Shown one piece after another: positions 1-7,391 of a stretch of DNA of 64,000 nt. The translations under genes and the position numbers were made by a program. Source of the stretch: Streptomyces formicae (GTDB lineage Bacteria; Actinomycetota; Actinomycetes; Streptomycetales; Streptomycetaceae); assembly GCF_002556545.1 (NCBI RefSeq), contig NZ_CP022685.1:496001-560000 (forward strand). The letters run 5' to 3'. The notes beneath the pieces were generated by a model. That model was not told the origin of the DNA, searched no databases, and worked only from the letters and a program-made list of their open reading frames with translations. The number at the start of each line of letters is the position of its first letter. The first letter of the stretch is position 1.

Positions 1-230
1 GCCTGCTGCTCGGCCGTCTGGTGACGCTCGCGGTCGAGGCGGGCTGCGACAGCGTGTACGCGGTGACGCAGGCGTCCAACACGGGAATGGTCGCGGCGAT
101 GCGCGGGCTCGGCCTGCCGCTCGACTACCAGATCGAGGAGGGCACGCTGGTGATCACGGCCCGCCTCGACACCACGCCGGTCAACTCACGACTGCCGTAC
201 GACCACGAACGCCAGCAGGCGGACCGCTGA
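1..230 (+). CDS. GNAT-family N-acetyltransferase, C-terminal fragment
   Basis: The reading frame is open from the left edge (first full codon at position 3) to a TGA at 228-230, so the 5' part lies outside the window. The remaining 75 or so residues fit the end of an acetyl-CoA-dependent N-acetyltransferase: an alpha helix after the acetyl-CoA loop, then AGCDSVYAVTQASNTGM, where an Asn precedes the last helix, then the final strand. The substrate cannot be told. Its last 50 nt overlap the convergent PLP-enzyme gene. The family call rests on this short tail alone. Confidence 0.6.
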   Translation, partial: LLLGRLVTLAVEAGCDSVYAVTQASNTGMVAAMRGLGLPLDYQIEEGTLVITARLDTTPVNSRLPYDHERQQADR

Positions 231-1467
231 CAGGTCCGAGTGCCCTGTCCAGGTCGCGCCAGAGGTCATCGACGTCCTCGAGCCCCGCCGACATGCGCAG
301 CAGCCGGTCGCTCACCCCGCAGGCGCGCCGGTCCGCCGGGTCGACGACCCGGTGGCTGATGGACGCCGGGTGCTGGATGAGCGTGTCGACGCTGCCGAGG
401 CTGACCGCCGGGGTGATCAGGCGTACTCCCGCGATCACCTCGTGCGGGTCGCCGTGCACCTCGAAGGCGACCATGGCGCCGCCGAGCCGCGGATAGTGGA
501 CGCGGGACACGCGCGGGTCGGCGGCGAGGCGGCGTGCCAGTTCCGCCGCGTTGGCCGACGCCGCGCGCACCCGTACGGGGAGCGTGGCCAGGCCGCGCAG
601 CAGCAGATAGCCGGCGAGTGGGTGCAGCACCCCGCCGGTGGTGAACCGCACCTGGCGCAGCCGTCGCGCGAGTTCCTCGTCGCAGGCGACCACGCCGCCC
701 ATGACGTCGCCGTGCCCGCCCAGGTACTTGGTCGCGCTGTGCAGCACGAGCCGGGCGCCGCTCTCGGCGGGCCGTTGCAGCACGGGCGTGGCGAAGGTGT
801 TGTCGGCGAGCAGCGGCACCTCGCCGCAGGCGCGGGCGACGGCGGACAGGTCGAGTTCGGCGAGCGTGGGGTTGGCCGGTGACTCGACCATCACCAGGCC
901 GGTGTCGGGGCGGACGGCGGCCGCGATGGCGGCGGCCGCGTCGCCCTCCCCTTCGGGGCCCTCGAGGTCCCACCGGTCCACCCAGGTCACCTCGGTGCCG
1001 ACGAGGCTCGCGGTCAGGAGGTGGTCGCTGCACCCGTACAGCGGCCGGACCGCGACGACGTGGCGCAGGCCCGCCGCCGCACGGGCCAGGACCACCGCGG
1101 TCAGGGCCGCCATGCCGCTGGCGAACGCGACCGCGCTCTCGGTGCCTTCGAGCCGGGCGAGCGCGGTCTCGAACCGGGCGACGGTCGGATTGCCGAGGCG
1201 TGCGTAGACGGGCGGCCCGCCGTCCAGCGCGCCGTCCGCGGCGAAGGCGTCGATGCGGGCGGCCTCGCCCCTGCTGTCGTAGGAGGGGTAGGTCGTGGAG
1301 AGGTCGATCGGCGCGGCGTGCAGGCCGAGTTCGGCCAGGTCGTCCCGTCCGGCGTGCACGGCCTCGGTGGCCAGGGCACGCGAGGGGCGGGTGCTCGTGG
1401 CCACCGCCGTCGCCAGGGCGCCGCCATCGGTGGTGGGGCGCCGTGCCGTGTTCGTGTTCGCTTCCAT
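181..1467 (-). CDS. PLP-dependent trans-sulfuration enzyme (cystathionine gamma-synthase/lyase or methionine gamma-lyase type)
   Basis: The product is 428 aa, the usual length for the Cys/Met metabolism PLP family. It shows the ARLGNPT substrate-loop motif, the SGMAA phosphate-binding motif, VESPANPTL, the Asp of LLADNTFATPVLQ that pairs with the PLP ring nitrogen, and SATKYLGGHGD with the Schiff-base lysine. The C-terminal SVDTLIQHPASISH is the classical end of the fold. Enzymes of this family cleave or exchange C-gamma to S bonds of cysteine, homocysteine, cystathionine or methionine; the exact reaction cannot be read from sequence. The ATG at 1467 was chosen because residues further upstream lack family similarity and run into the divergent regulator. 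An Lrp-type regulator starts 60 nt away on the other strand and is the probable controller. Confidence 0.87.
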   Translation of the reverse strand: MEANTNTARRPTTDGGALATAVATSTRPSRALATEAVHAGRDDLAELGLHAAPIDLSTTYPSYDSRGEAARIDAFAADGALDGGPPVYARLGNPTVARFETALARLEGTESAVAFASGMAALTAVVLARAAAGLRHVVAVRPLYGCSDHLLTASLVGTEVTWVDRWDLEGPEGEGDAAAAIAAAVRPDTGLVMVESPANPTLAELDLSAVARACGEVPLLADNTFATPVLQRPAESGARLVLHSATKYLGGHGDVMGGVVACDEELARRLRQVRFTTGGVLHPLAGYLLLRGLATLPVRVRAASANAAELARRLAADPRVSRVHYPRLGGAMVAFEVHGDPHEVIAGVRLITPAVSLGSVDTLIQHPASISHRVVDPADRRACGVSDRLLRMSAGLEDVDDLWRDLDRALGPVSGPPAGVRGRTAVVS

Positions 1468-1527
1468 GCCGCACAGCCTGAACATCGCCCGGGTCCCGAG
1501 GGTCAAGTACCGTGCTACGTTCGGCCG

Positions 1528-2043
1528 ATGGCCGAATCTGTCGCACTCGACCCGGTGGATCTCCACATCCTGCGGCTGTTGCAGAACGACGCCCGGACCA
1601 CCTACCGGGATCTCGCCGCGCAGGTCGGCGTCGCGCCGTCGACCTGTCTTGATCGTGTGACGCGGCTGCGGCGCTCGGGAGTGATTCTCGGACATCAGCT
1701 GCGGCTCGACCCCGCGAAGCTCGGGCGCGGCCTCGAAGCACTGCTCTCGGTGCAGGTGCGCCCGCACCGCCGTGATCTCGTGGGGCCGTTCGTGGACCGG
1801 ATCAGAGCGCTGCCCGAGGCGCTCTCGCTGTTCCACCTCACGGGTCCTGAGGACTTTCTCGTGCATGTCGCCGTGGCCGACCCGGCCGATCTGCAGCGGC
1901 TGGTGCTCGACGAGTTCACCGCGCGGCGCGAAGTGGCCCGCGTGGAGACCCGGTTGATCTTCCAGCAATGGGCGTGCGGCCCGCTGCTTCCGCCGGACGC
2001 CGAAGCCGTCGGCGCCCGTGAATCCTCCGACCAATCATGGTGA
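1528..2043 (+). CDS. Lrp/AsnC-family transcriptional regulator
   Basis: This is a 171-aa protein. Its N-terminal winged helix (LDPVDLHILRLLQNDARTT, then DLAAQVGVAPSTCLDRVTRL) is followed by an alpha/beta RAM/ligand-binding domain. Lrp proteins form octamers that sense amino acids. The gene is divergent from the trans-sulfuration enzyme, with only 60 nt between the starts, a classic arrangement for local control of sulfur amino-acid metabolism (inference). The ATG at 1528 begins the conserved LDPVDLHIL block. Its 3' end overlaps a possible upstream start (2037) of the next gene. Confidence 0.88.
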   Translation: MAESVALDPVDLHILRLLQNDARTTYRDLAAQVGVAPSTCLDRVTRLRRSGVILGHQLRLDPAKLGRGLEALLSVQVRPHRRDLVGPFVDRIRALPEALSLFHLTGPEDFLVHVAVADPADLQRLVLDEFTARREVARVETRLIFQQWACGPLLPPDAEAVGARESSDQSW

Positions 2044-2075
2044 CGCACACCCCCTCGCCGTACGAGGATGTCCGC

Positions 2076-3788
2076 ATGGCAGCCACGAAGAACCCGCAGG
2101 CGAACACCGCCCCGCTCCCCCGTGACGTCGCCGACGCCTACGTCGACGAACTCATCGCGCTCGACCCGATCACCGGCACCTTCCTCGGCGTCAAGGAGAG
2201 CCATCGCAGGCTGCCCGATCCCTCTCCCGAGGGCCAGGAGGCGCTGGCGCGGCTCGCGCGGACGACCCTGGCGCGGCTCGACGAGGCGGAGCGCGAGCCG
2301 GGCGCGCAGAGCGAGATCGAGCGCCGGTGCGGCCGACTGCTGCGCGAGCGGCTCACCGCGCAGCTCGCCGTGCACGAGGCCGACGAAGGGCTGCGCGCGG
2401 TCGGCAATCTGCACACCGTGCCGCATCAGGTGCGCGAGGTCTTCACCGTGACGCCCACGGACACCGAGGAGGACTGGGCGGCGGTCGCCGAACGGCTGCG
2501 GGCCGTGCCCGCCGCGTACGAGGCGTACCGCGCCTCGCTCGCACTCGGCCTGGAGCGGAAGCTGTTCGCGGCCCCCCGCCCCACCGCCACCTTCATCGAC
2601 CAGCTCACGCAGTGGGCGGGCCCCGGCGGCGCGGACGGCCGAGGCTGGTTCGAGGACTTCGCCGCCACCGGGCCCGACGCGCTGCGCGCGGAGCTCGACG
2701 CGGCCGGGCGGGACGCCACCGCGGCGGTCGTGGCGCTGCGCGACTGGATGCGGGACGTGTACGCCCCCGCCATCGAGGGCGCCCCCGACATCGTGGGCCG
2801 CGAGCGCTACGCCCGCCTGTCCCGCGAGTGCAACGGCGCCGACCTGGACTTCGACGAGGCGTACGCGTACGGCTGGGCGGAGTTCCACCGCCTGCTCGGC
2901 GAGATGCGGTCCGAGGGCGAGAAGATCCTGCCCGGCGCGGCGACGCCCTGGGTGGTGCTCGCGCACCTGGACGAGCACGGGACGCACATCGAGGGCGTCG
3001 AAGAGACCAGGGCCTGGCTCCAGGAGCTGATGGACGAGGCGATCAGGGAGCTGGACGGCACGCACTTCGAACTCGCCGAGCGGGTGCGGACGGTGGAGTC
3101 GCGCATCGCCCCGCCCGGCGGCGCGGCCGCGCCCTACTACACGGGCCCCTCCGAGGACTTCTCACGCCCCGGCCGCACCTGGCTGCCGACCATGGGCGAG
3201 ACCCGCTTCCCCGTCTACGACCTCGTCTCCACCTGGTACCACGAGGGCGTGCCAGGACATCACCTGCAGATCGCCCAGTGGGCGCACGTCGCTGCGGACC
3301 TCTCCCGCTACCAGGCGACCGTGGGCATCGTCAGCGCCAACGCGGAGGGCTGGGCGCTGTACGCGGAGCGGCTGATGGACGAGCTCGGTTTCCTCACGGA
3401 CCCGGAGCGCAGGCTCGGCTACCTCGACGCGCAGATGACGCGCGCGCTGCGGGTCATCGTCGACATCGGCATGCACCTGGAACTGGAGATCCCCGCGGAC
3501 TCGCCCTTCCACCCGGGTGAGCGCTGGACCCCCGATCTCGCCCAGGAGTTCTACGACGCGCACTGCAGCCGCCCCACGGAGTACGTGGCGAGCGAGATGA
3601 CCCGCTATCTGACGATCCCCGGGCAGGCCATCGGCTACAAGCTGGGCGAGCGGGCCTGGCTGCTCGGGCGCGAGAACGCCCGGCGGCGGCACGGCGACGC
3701 GTTCGACGCCAAGGCCTGGCACATGGCCGCGCTCTCGCAGGGCTCGCTGGGCCTCGACGATCTGGTGGACGAGCTCTCCGCGCTGTGA
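2076..3788 (+). CDS. DUF885-family putative zinc carboxypeptidase
   Basis: The 570-aa soluble protein carries the DUF885 metallopeptidase signature HEGVPGHHLQ near residue 389, an HExxxGHH-like zinc site, followed by NAEGWALYAERL, which supplies the downstream glutamate, and the family-typical TEYVASEMTRYLTIPGQAIGYKLGE close to the C-terminus. Family members are thought to be cytoplasmic peptidases; the substrate is unknown. The ATG at 2076 is preferred over 2037 because GAGGA lies 6-7 nt upstream and because the extra 13 residues of the longer form overlap the Lrp gene and look non-conserved. A strong bidirectional hairpin follows the stop. Confidence 0.85.
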   Translation: MAATKNPQANTAPLPRDVADAYVDELIALDPITGTFLGVKESHRRLPDPSPEGQEALARLARTTLARLDEAEREPGAQSEIERRCGRLLRERLTAQLAVHEADEGLRAVGNLHTVPHQVREVFTVTPTDTEEDWAAVAERLRAVPAAYEAYRASLALGLERKLFAAPRPTATFIDQLTQWAGPGGADGRGWFEDFAATGPDALRAELDAAGRDATAAVVALRDWMRDVYAPAIEGAPDIVGRERYARLSRECNGADLDFDEAYAYGWAEFHRLLGEMRSEGEKILPGAATPWVVLAHLDEHGTHIEGVEETRAWLQELMDEAIRELDGTHFELAERVRTVESRIAPPGGAAAPYYTGPSEDFSRPGRTWLPTMGETRFPVYDLVSTWYHEGVPGHHLQIAQWAHVAADLSRYQATVGIVSANAEGWALYAERLMDELGFLTDPERRLGYLDAQMTRALRVIVDIGMHLELEIPADSPFHPGERWTPDLAQEFYDAHCSRPTEYVASEMTRYLTIPGQAIGYKLGERAWLLGRENARRRHGDAFDAKAWHMAALSQGSLGLDDLVDELSAL

Positions 3789-3795
3789 GTGCCGC

Positions 3796-3832
3796 GCTGA
3801 CGTCCCTCGCCCACCCGGCGAGGGGCGTCAGC
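3796..3832. terminator. bidirectional rho-independent-like terminator
   Basis: The hairpin GCTGACG-t-CCCTCGC / GCGAGGG-g-CGTCAGC has a 7-nt loop. It sits between two convergent genes and just overlaps the stop codon of the SDR gene. There is no U-tract, as is usual in Streptomyces. Confidence 0.7.
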
Positions 3833-4673
3833 GGCGGAAGCCGCCCTCCGAGTCGATGACCTGCCCGCTGATCCAGGCGGCCTCGTCCGTGGCGAGCCAG
3901 GAGATGAGCCGGGCCGGGTCGTCCGGCATGCCCCAGCGGCCCGCGGGGAACCGTGCCTGGACCGCCGCGTAGTCGTCACCGGTGAGGTAATCCGTGTCCA
4001 CGGGGCCGGGGTTGACGCAGTTCACCGTGACGGCGAGTTCGGCGAGCGTGGTCGCGAGGGTGCGGGTCGCCGAGGCGAGCGCGCCCTTCTGCAGGCCGTA
4101 GGCGACCTCGCCCGGCATGCCGCCCGCGATGTCCTGCCCCGACGTCATCATCACGATCCGTCCGCCGGGCGTACGGGACGGGAGCTTCGCGCGCAGCCTG
4201 GCGTACGCCTGCACGAGCAGGATCACGGAGTGGGTGTCCACCGCCCAGTGCGCGTCGAGCATGGCGGCGTCGATCTCGGCCAGTTCGCCGTCGCGGCCGC
4301 TCAGCGCGTGGTTGGCGACGAGGATGTCGAGCCGACCGCCGAGCGCGTCGGCGGCGGTCTCGATCAGCCGGGCAGGGGCGTCGGCCTCCGTCAGGTCACC
4401 GGGCCCCGCGAGGACCGGCGCCTCCGGATCTCCGAGCACCTCGCGCACCCCCTCGACGACGTCCTCGGGGCGGTCGGCGCCCCAGGGCATCGCGGCGTCG
4501 TGCGGAACGTGGTGGTGCAGATAGACACCGGCTCCGTACGCGGCGAGCCGCCGCGCGACGGCGTACCCGATGCCGCCACGCCTGCTGGCGCCGGTGACGA
4601 GCGCGGTGCGCCCGCGCAGCGGCAGCGGATCGCGGCGGAGTTGGTCGGCTGTGGGGTGAGGGAGGTGCGGCAT
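3828..4673 (-). CDS. SDR-family short-chain dehydrogenase/reductase
   Basis: The 281-aa Rossmann oxidoreductase has the coenzyme motif TALVTGASRRGGIGYAVARRL, the NHA variant of the NNAG motif (VANHALSG), and the catalytic YxxxK pair in EVAYGLQKGALAS. The catalytic serine is probably the one in MMTSGQ, one residue further from Tyr than usual. NPGPVDTDYLTG and WISGQVIDSEGGF complete the fold. The histidine-rich stretch after the first strand (YLHHHVPHDAAMPWG) is a little unusual. The substrate cannot be predicted. The ATG at 4673 starts a run leading directly into the Rossmann fold. The DNA just upstream holds simple-sequence and 15-bp repeats; see findings for a possible out-of-frame leader. 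Confidence 0.85.
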   Translation of the reverse strand: MPHLPHPTADQLRRDPLPLRGRTALVTGASRRGGIGYAVARRLAAYGAGVYLHHHVPHDAAMPWGADRPEDVVEGVREVLGDPEAPVLAGPGDLTEADAPARLIETAADALGGRLDILVANHALSGRDGELAEIDAAMLDAHWAVDTHSVILLVQAYARLRAKLPSRTPGGRIVMMTSGQDIAGGMPGEVAYGLQKGALASATRTLATTLAELAVTVNCVNPGPVDTDYLTGDDYAAVQARFPAGRWGMPDDPARLISWLATDEAAWISGQVIDSEGGFRR

Positions 4674-4728
4674 GACAGACCATGATGCGCGCGTGCGCTG
4701 CGCATCGCACGGCGTTTTTCGTGGTGGA

Positions 4729-4747
4729 TGTGTGTGTGTGGGGGGGG
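4729..4747. repeat. simple sequence tract (TG)6 followed by G8
   Basis: A dinucleotide TG tract (4729-4740) runs directly into a homopolymer of eight G (4740-4747). Such tracts slip easily during replication and are rare in Streptomyces chromosomes. It lies 55-75 nt upstream of the SDR start, inside a reading frame that is open in the SDR phase back to 4748. Confidence 0.8.
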
Positions 4748-4866
4748 CTCATGGGCTCATGACACTCGGACACCGCTACCTGGGCGTGCCTCGGCGTGGG
4801 CGTGCGTGACATGAGCGTGGGCGGCGTAGGCGTGCCGTGGCGTATGCACGCCGCGGCCTGCGCGAG

Positions 4867-4956
4867 GTAAGCCTGCGCGGCGTAAGCCTGCGCGGCGTAA
4901 GCCTGCGCGGCGGTGGGCTGCGCGGCGGTGGGCTGCGCGGCGGTGGGCTGGTGCGC
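4867..4956. repeat. tandem 15-bp repeat array, about six units of two subtypes
   Basis: Three exact copies of the 15-mer GTAAGCCTGCGCGGC (4867-4911) are followed by two copies and a partial third of a related 15-mer GGTGGGCTGCGCGGC (4912-4956). On the minus strand they encode QPTAA repeated three times then QAYAA repeated three times in an open frame. That frame starts at a GTG (4962) preceded by a good ribosome site, GGGAGGA with 7-nt spacing. The array lies between the rhodanese and SDR genes. It may be a short repeat gene or non-coding; coding status is unproven. Confidence 0.75.
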
Positions 4957-4995
4957 CGACACGCCGTGTCCTCCCGTCCCGGCGCCCCGCCCGCC

Positions 4996-5454
4996 TCAGC
5001 AGCCGCAGTCCTCGGCGTCGACCGGCGCCGTGAGCGGGTCAGGAGTGCGCTGCTCACGTCCCTCCCACGTCTCGAACTCGAAGCCCTCGCGGGCCCAGTA
5101 CTCGAAGCCGCCGAGCATCTCCTTGACCTGGAAGCCGAGTTGCGCGAGGGCGAGCGCCGCACGGGTCGCGCCGTTGCAGCCGGGGCCCCAGCAGTAGGTG
5201 ATCACCGGCACCGACTTGTCGAGCAGCGCGTCGGCCTGCTCGGGGATGAGCGCGGTGGGCAGGTGGAGGGCGCCGGGGACGTGGCCCTGGTCCCAGGACG
5301 CGGTGGACCGGGTGTCGATCACGACGAAGCCCGGGTCGCCACCGGCGGCGAGCGCGGACGCCACATCGGAGACGTCGGCGTGGAAGACGAGGCTCGCGCC
5401 GAAGTACGCCGCGGCGGCGGAAGGGCTGCTGAACTGCGTGTTCGTGTTGTTCAT
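4996..5454 (-). CDS. rhodanese-like domain protein
   Basis: The 152-aa single rhodanese domain shows FVVIDTRSTASWDQGHVPGALHLP, the typical start, and the active-site loop TYCWGPGCNGATRAA with the catalytic Cys, then LGFQVKEMLGGFEYWAREGF. Single-domain rhodaneses move sulfane sulfur or act as persulfide carriers; the loop does not fit the thiosulfate-specific CRKGVT form. The C-terminus ends in DCGC, an additional cysteine pair that could bind metal or sulfur. The ATG at 5454 is the only start before the conserved fold. Confidence 0.86.
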   Translation of the reverse strand: MNNTNTQFSSPSAAAAYFGASLVFHADVSDVASALAAGGDPGFVVIDTRSTASWDQGHVPGALHLPTALIPEQADALLDKSVPVITYCWGPGCNGATRAALALAQLGFQVKEMLGGFEYWAREGFEFETWEGREQRTPDPLTAPVDAEDCGC

Positions 5455-6029
5455 GGCGAAAAATCTACGGTCGGCGGCCGGAACCCTGAAGGGGCGATCC
5501 CCGGCATCCCGACGATGCCACCGGGGATTTCCCGGTGAGTCGCCACCCCTTCATGGGTGATTCACGGCGAGTCGCCGCGCGGGCGCGCGCACGGCCCTGT
5601 CGGGCCCTCGCGGAGCGTGGGAGCGGACACCCGGGGGCCAACAGGTTTGTCGCGAAAGACAGTTGCCAGGGAAGCACCGGCTCCATTGAGAATGGTCCAG
5701 ACCAGAACCGATTGGTCATACGTCGATGCGCAAGCCCACACGGTGGCTCCACGCCGCCCGGGGTCGCCGTCGCATGCCGTCTCGCGGTGAATCGCCGAAT
5801 CGGCCGCGCGCCCTCCCGGCCAACGGAACGACGAAATTCGGGCAGTCGCCTACCTCTTGCGCCGCCGACGGCTCCTCTGCCAGATTCACCCCAGCCAGAG
5901 ATGGCATGCACGCGACAGGACACACTCGCCTTCCGCGCGTGCACCAGTGCCGCATACCTATGCGGTTCTGTCCTCACCCCAGGACGTTCCACCCTCACAC
6001 AGTTCCATCCCCACACAATGGAGACGAAC
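5455..6029. other. 575-nt intergenic region between rhodanese and secreted protease
   Basis: I see no convincing gene here; long open frames on both strands lack ribosome sites and family features. A hairpin at 5497-5528 (GGCATC-N5-GATGCC inside ATCCCC/GGGGAT with a 3-nt bulge) lies about 45 nt upstream of the rhodanese start and could be a 5' leader structure. The protease-proximal side holds the inverted repeats annotated separately. Confidence 0.5.
5950..5985. promoter_or_regulatory. two adjacent inverted repeats upstream of the secreted protease
   Basis: A perfect palindrome CCGCATA-CC-TATGCGG (5950-5965) is followed by GTCCT-N6-AGGAC (5970-5985). They end about 45 nt before the protease start, where operators commonly lie. 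The binding protein is unknown. Confidence 0.4.
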
Positions 6030-6770
6030 GTGCGAATACCCAGACTCGCCCCCGCGATCGCGGCCACCGCACTCGCCGTACTCGGCCTCGGGGCCCCCAC
6101 CGCCGCCGCCCAGGGCGCGGCGGACACACAGGCGCCCCGCGCGGCGTCCGTCAACTCGCCCCAGCCGATCATCGGCGGCGGCTACGCCAGCAACGCCCCC
6201 TGGGCCGCCAGGCTCTTCTCCAACGGGCGCCAGACCTGTAGCGCCACGATCGTCGCCCCGACCTGGATCCTCACCGCGAAGCACTGTGTCAGCGGCGGCG
6301 GCCTCTCGTTCCGCATCGGCAGCCTCGACCAGACGTCCGGCGGCACGGTGGCCAACGGCATCCGCGTCCAGAGCCACTCGACCGCGGACCTCTCCCTGGT
6401 CCAGCTCGACCGTTCCGTGCCGGGCACCTACGCACAACTGGGCAATCCGGGTTCGGTCCAGGTGGGCCAGACCGTGCAGGTCTACGGCTGGGGGGCCACC
6501 TCCCAGTGCAGCCCGGAGATCAACTGCCAGTCCCAGCGCCTGAAGGTCGCCAACGTCGTGGTCACCGGCGGCTGCACCGACGCCTACGGCGGCCGCGCCA
6601 TCTGCGCCAGGCGCGGCGACGGCATCACCGCGGGCGGCGACTCGGGCGGTCCCATGATGGCGGGCGGCGCGCAGGTCGGCGTCGCCTCCACCAGCGACCG
6701 CCAGACCACGACCGCGTACACGAACGTGACGGCGTACCGCTCCTGGATCCAGAGCGTCGCGGGCGTCTGA
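6030..6770 (+). CDS. secreted trypsin-like serine protease (S1 family)
   Basis: The 246-aa precursor starts with a Sec signal peptide (basic MRIPRLAP, then a hydrophobic stretch to APTAAAQGA, with probable cleavage after AAA or AQG) and a short propeptide. IIGGGYASNAPWAARL resembles the mature trypsin N-terminus. The catalytic triad is visible: His in LTAKHCV, Asp in STADLSLVQL, Ser in GGDSGGPM. Cysteines typical of bacterial trypsins are present. GTG 6030 is preferred to ATG 6018 because GGAG lies 7 nt upstream of it, inside the longer reading. It is presumably exported to degrade protein in the medium. It is monocistronic, with its own upstream region of more than 500 nt. Confidence 0.9.
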   Translation: MRIPRLAPAIAATALAVLGLGAPTAAAQGAADTQAPRAASVNSPQPIIGGGYASNAPWAARLFSNGRQTCSATIVAPTWILTAKHCVSGGGLSFRIGSLDQTSGGTVANGIRVQSHSTADLSLVQLDRSVPGTYAQLGNPGSVQVGQTVQVYGWGATSQCSPEINCQSQRLKVANVVVTGGCTDAYGGRAICARRGDGITAGGDSGGPMMAGGAQVGVASTSDRQTTTAYTNVTAYRSWIQSVAGV

Positions 6771-6923
6771 CCGGACTCACGCGCCCGACAGGGCCGTACC
6801 GTCGCCCCCGCACTCCGACCGCGCGGGGGCGACACGCGGCACGGCGGGCGAAATGCGGACGAGCGGGACCGTTCCCCGGCACCCCCCTTGTCCGGCCGGG
6901 GATTTCCCTGTTACCTCTCCGGG

Positions 6924-7370
6924 ATGACCGGTTATTCCACGGACGCCACCGACTGGCGCATCCTCGACGTCCTTCAGCGCGAGGGCCGCGCCAGCTACGC
7001 GGAGCTCGCGCGCGCCGTCTCGATGTCCCCGAGCGCCGTCACCGAGCGCGTGCGGCGCCTGGAGGAGGCGGGGGTGATCCAGGGGTACGCGGCCGTGATC
7101 GATCCGGAGCGGCTCGGCCTGCCCATCCTGGCCTTCGTGCGGCTCCGCTACCCCAACGGCCATTACAAGCCGTTCCACGACCTGGTCGACGCGACCCCCG
7201 AGATCCTCGAGGCACACCACGTCACGGGCGACGACTGCTTCGTCATCAAGGTCACCGCGCGCTCGATGCAGCACCTCGAAGAGGTCTCGGGGAAGATCGG
7301 CGCACTCGGCTCGGTGACGACGAGCGTCGTCTACTCCTCTCCCCTGCCGCGCCGCCCGCTCGGCCGCTGA
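6924..7370 (+). CDS. Lrp/AsnC-family transcriptional regulator
   Basis: The 148-aa protein has a winged-helix domain (TDWRILDVLQREGRASYAELARAVSMSPSAVTERVRRLEEAGVI) and an Lrp ligand-binding domain ending in SVTTSVVYSSPLPRRP. The second half reads GDDCFVIKVTARSMQHLEEV, typical of amino-acid-sensing Lrp proteins. ATG 6924 was chosen because it begins next to the helix-turn-helix; an alternative start at 6888 would add 12 poorly fitting residues. It converges on sbcC with a 21-nt gap. Its target is not evident from neighbours. Confidence 0.87.
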   Translation: MTGYSTDATDWRILDVLQREGRASYAELARAVSMSPSAVTERVRRLEEAGVIQGYAAVIDPERLGLPILAFVRLRYPNGHYKPFHDLVDATPEILEAHHVTGDDCFVIKVTARSMQHLEEVSGKIGALGSVTTSVVYSSPLPRRPLGR

Positions 7371-7391
7371 CCGGGAAGTCCTCCGCCCGCC

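Noticed and set aside
4396..4748. Continuation of the pentapeptide frame through the SDR start
   Set aside because: It overlaps the well-supported SDR gene out of frame for more than 270 nt; only the part up to the tract is considered as possible leader.
4837..5538. Long plus-strand open frame across the repeat array and rhodanese gene
   Set aside because: It lies antisense to the rhodanese gene and arises from GC bias; no ribosome site or family likeness.
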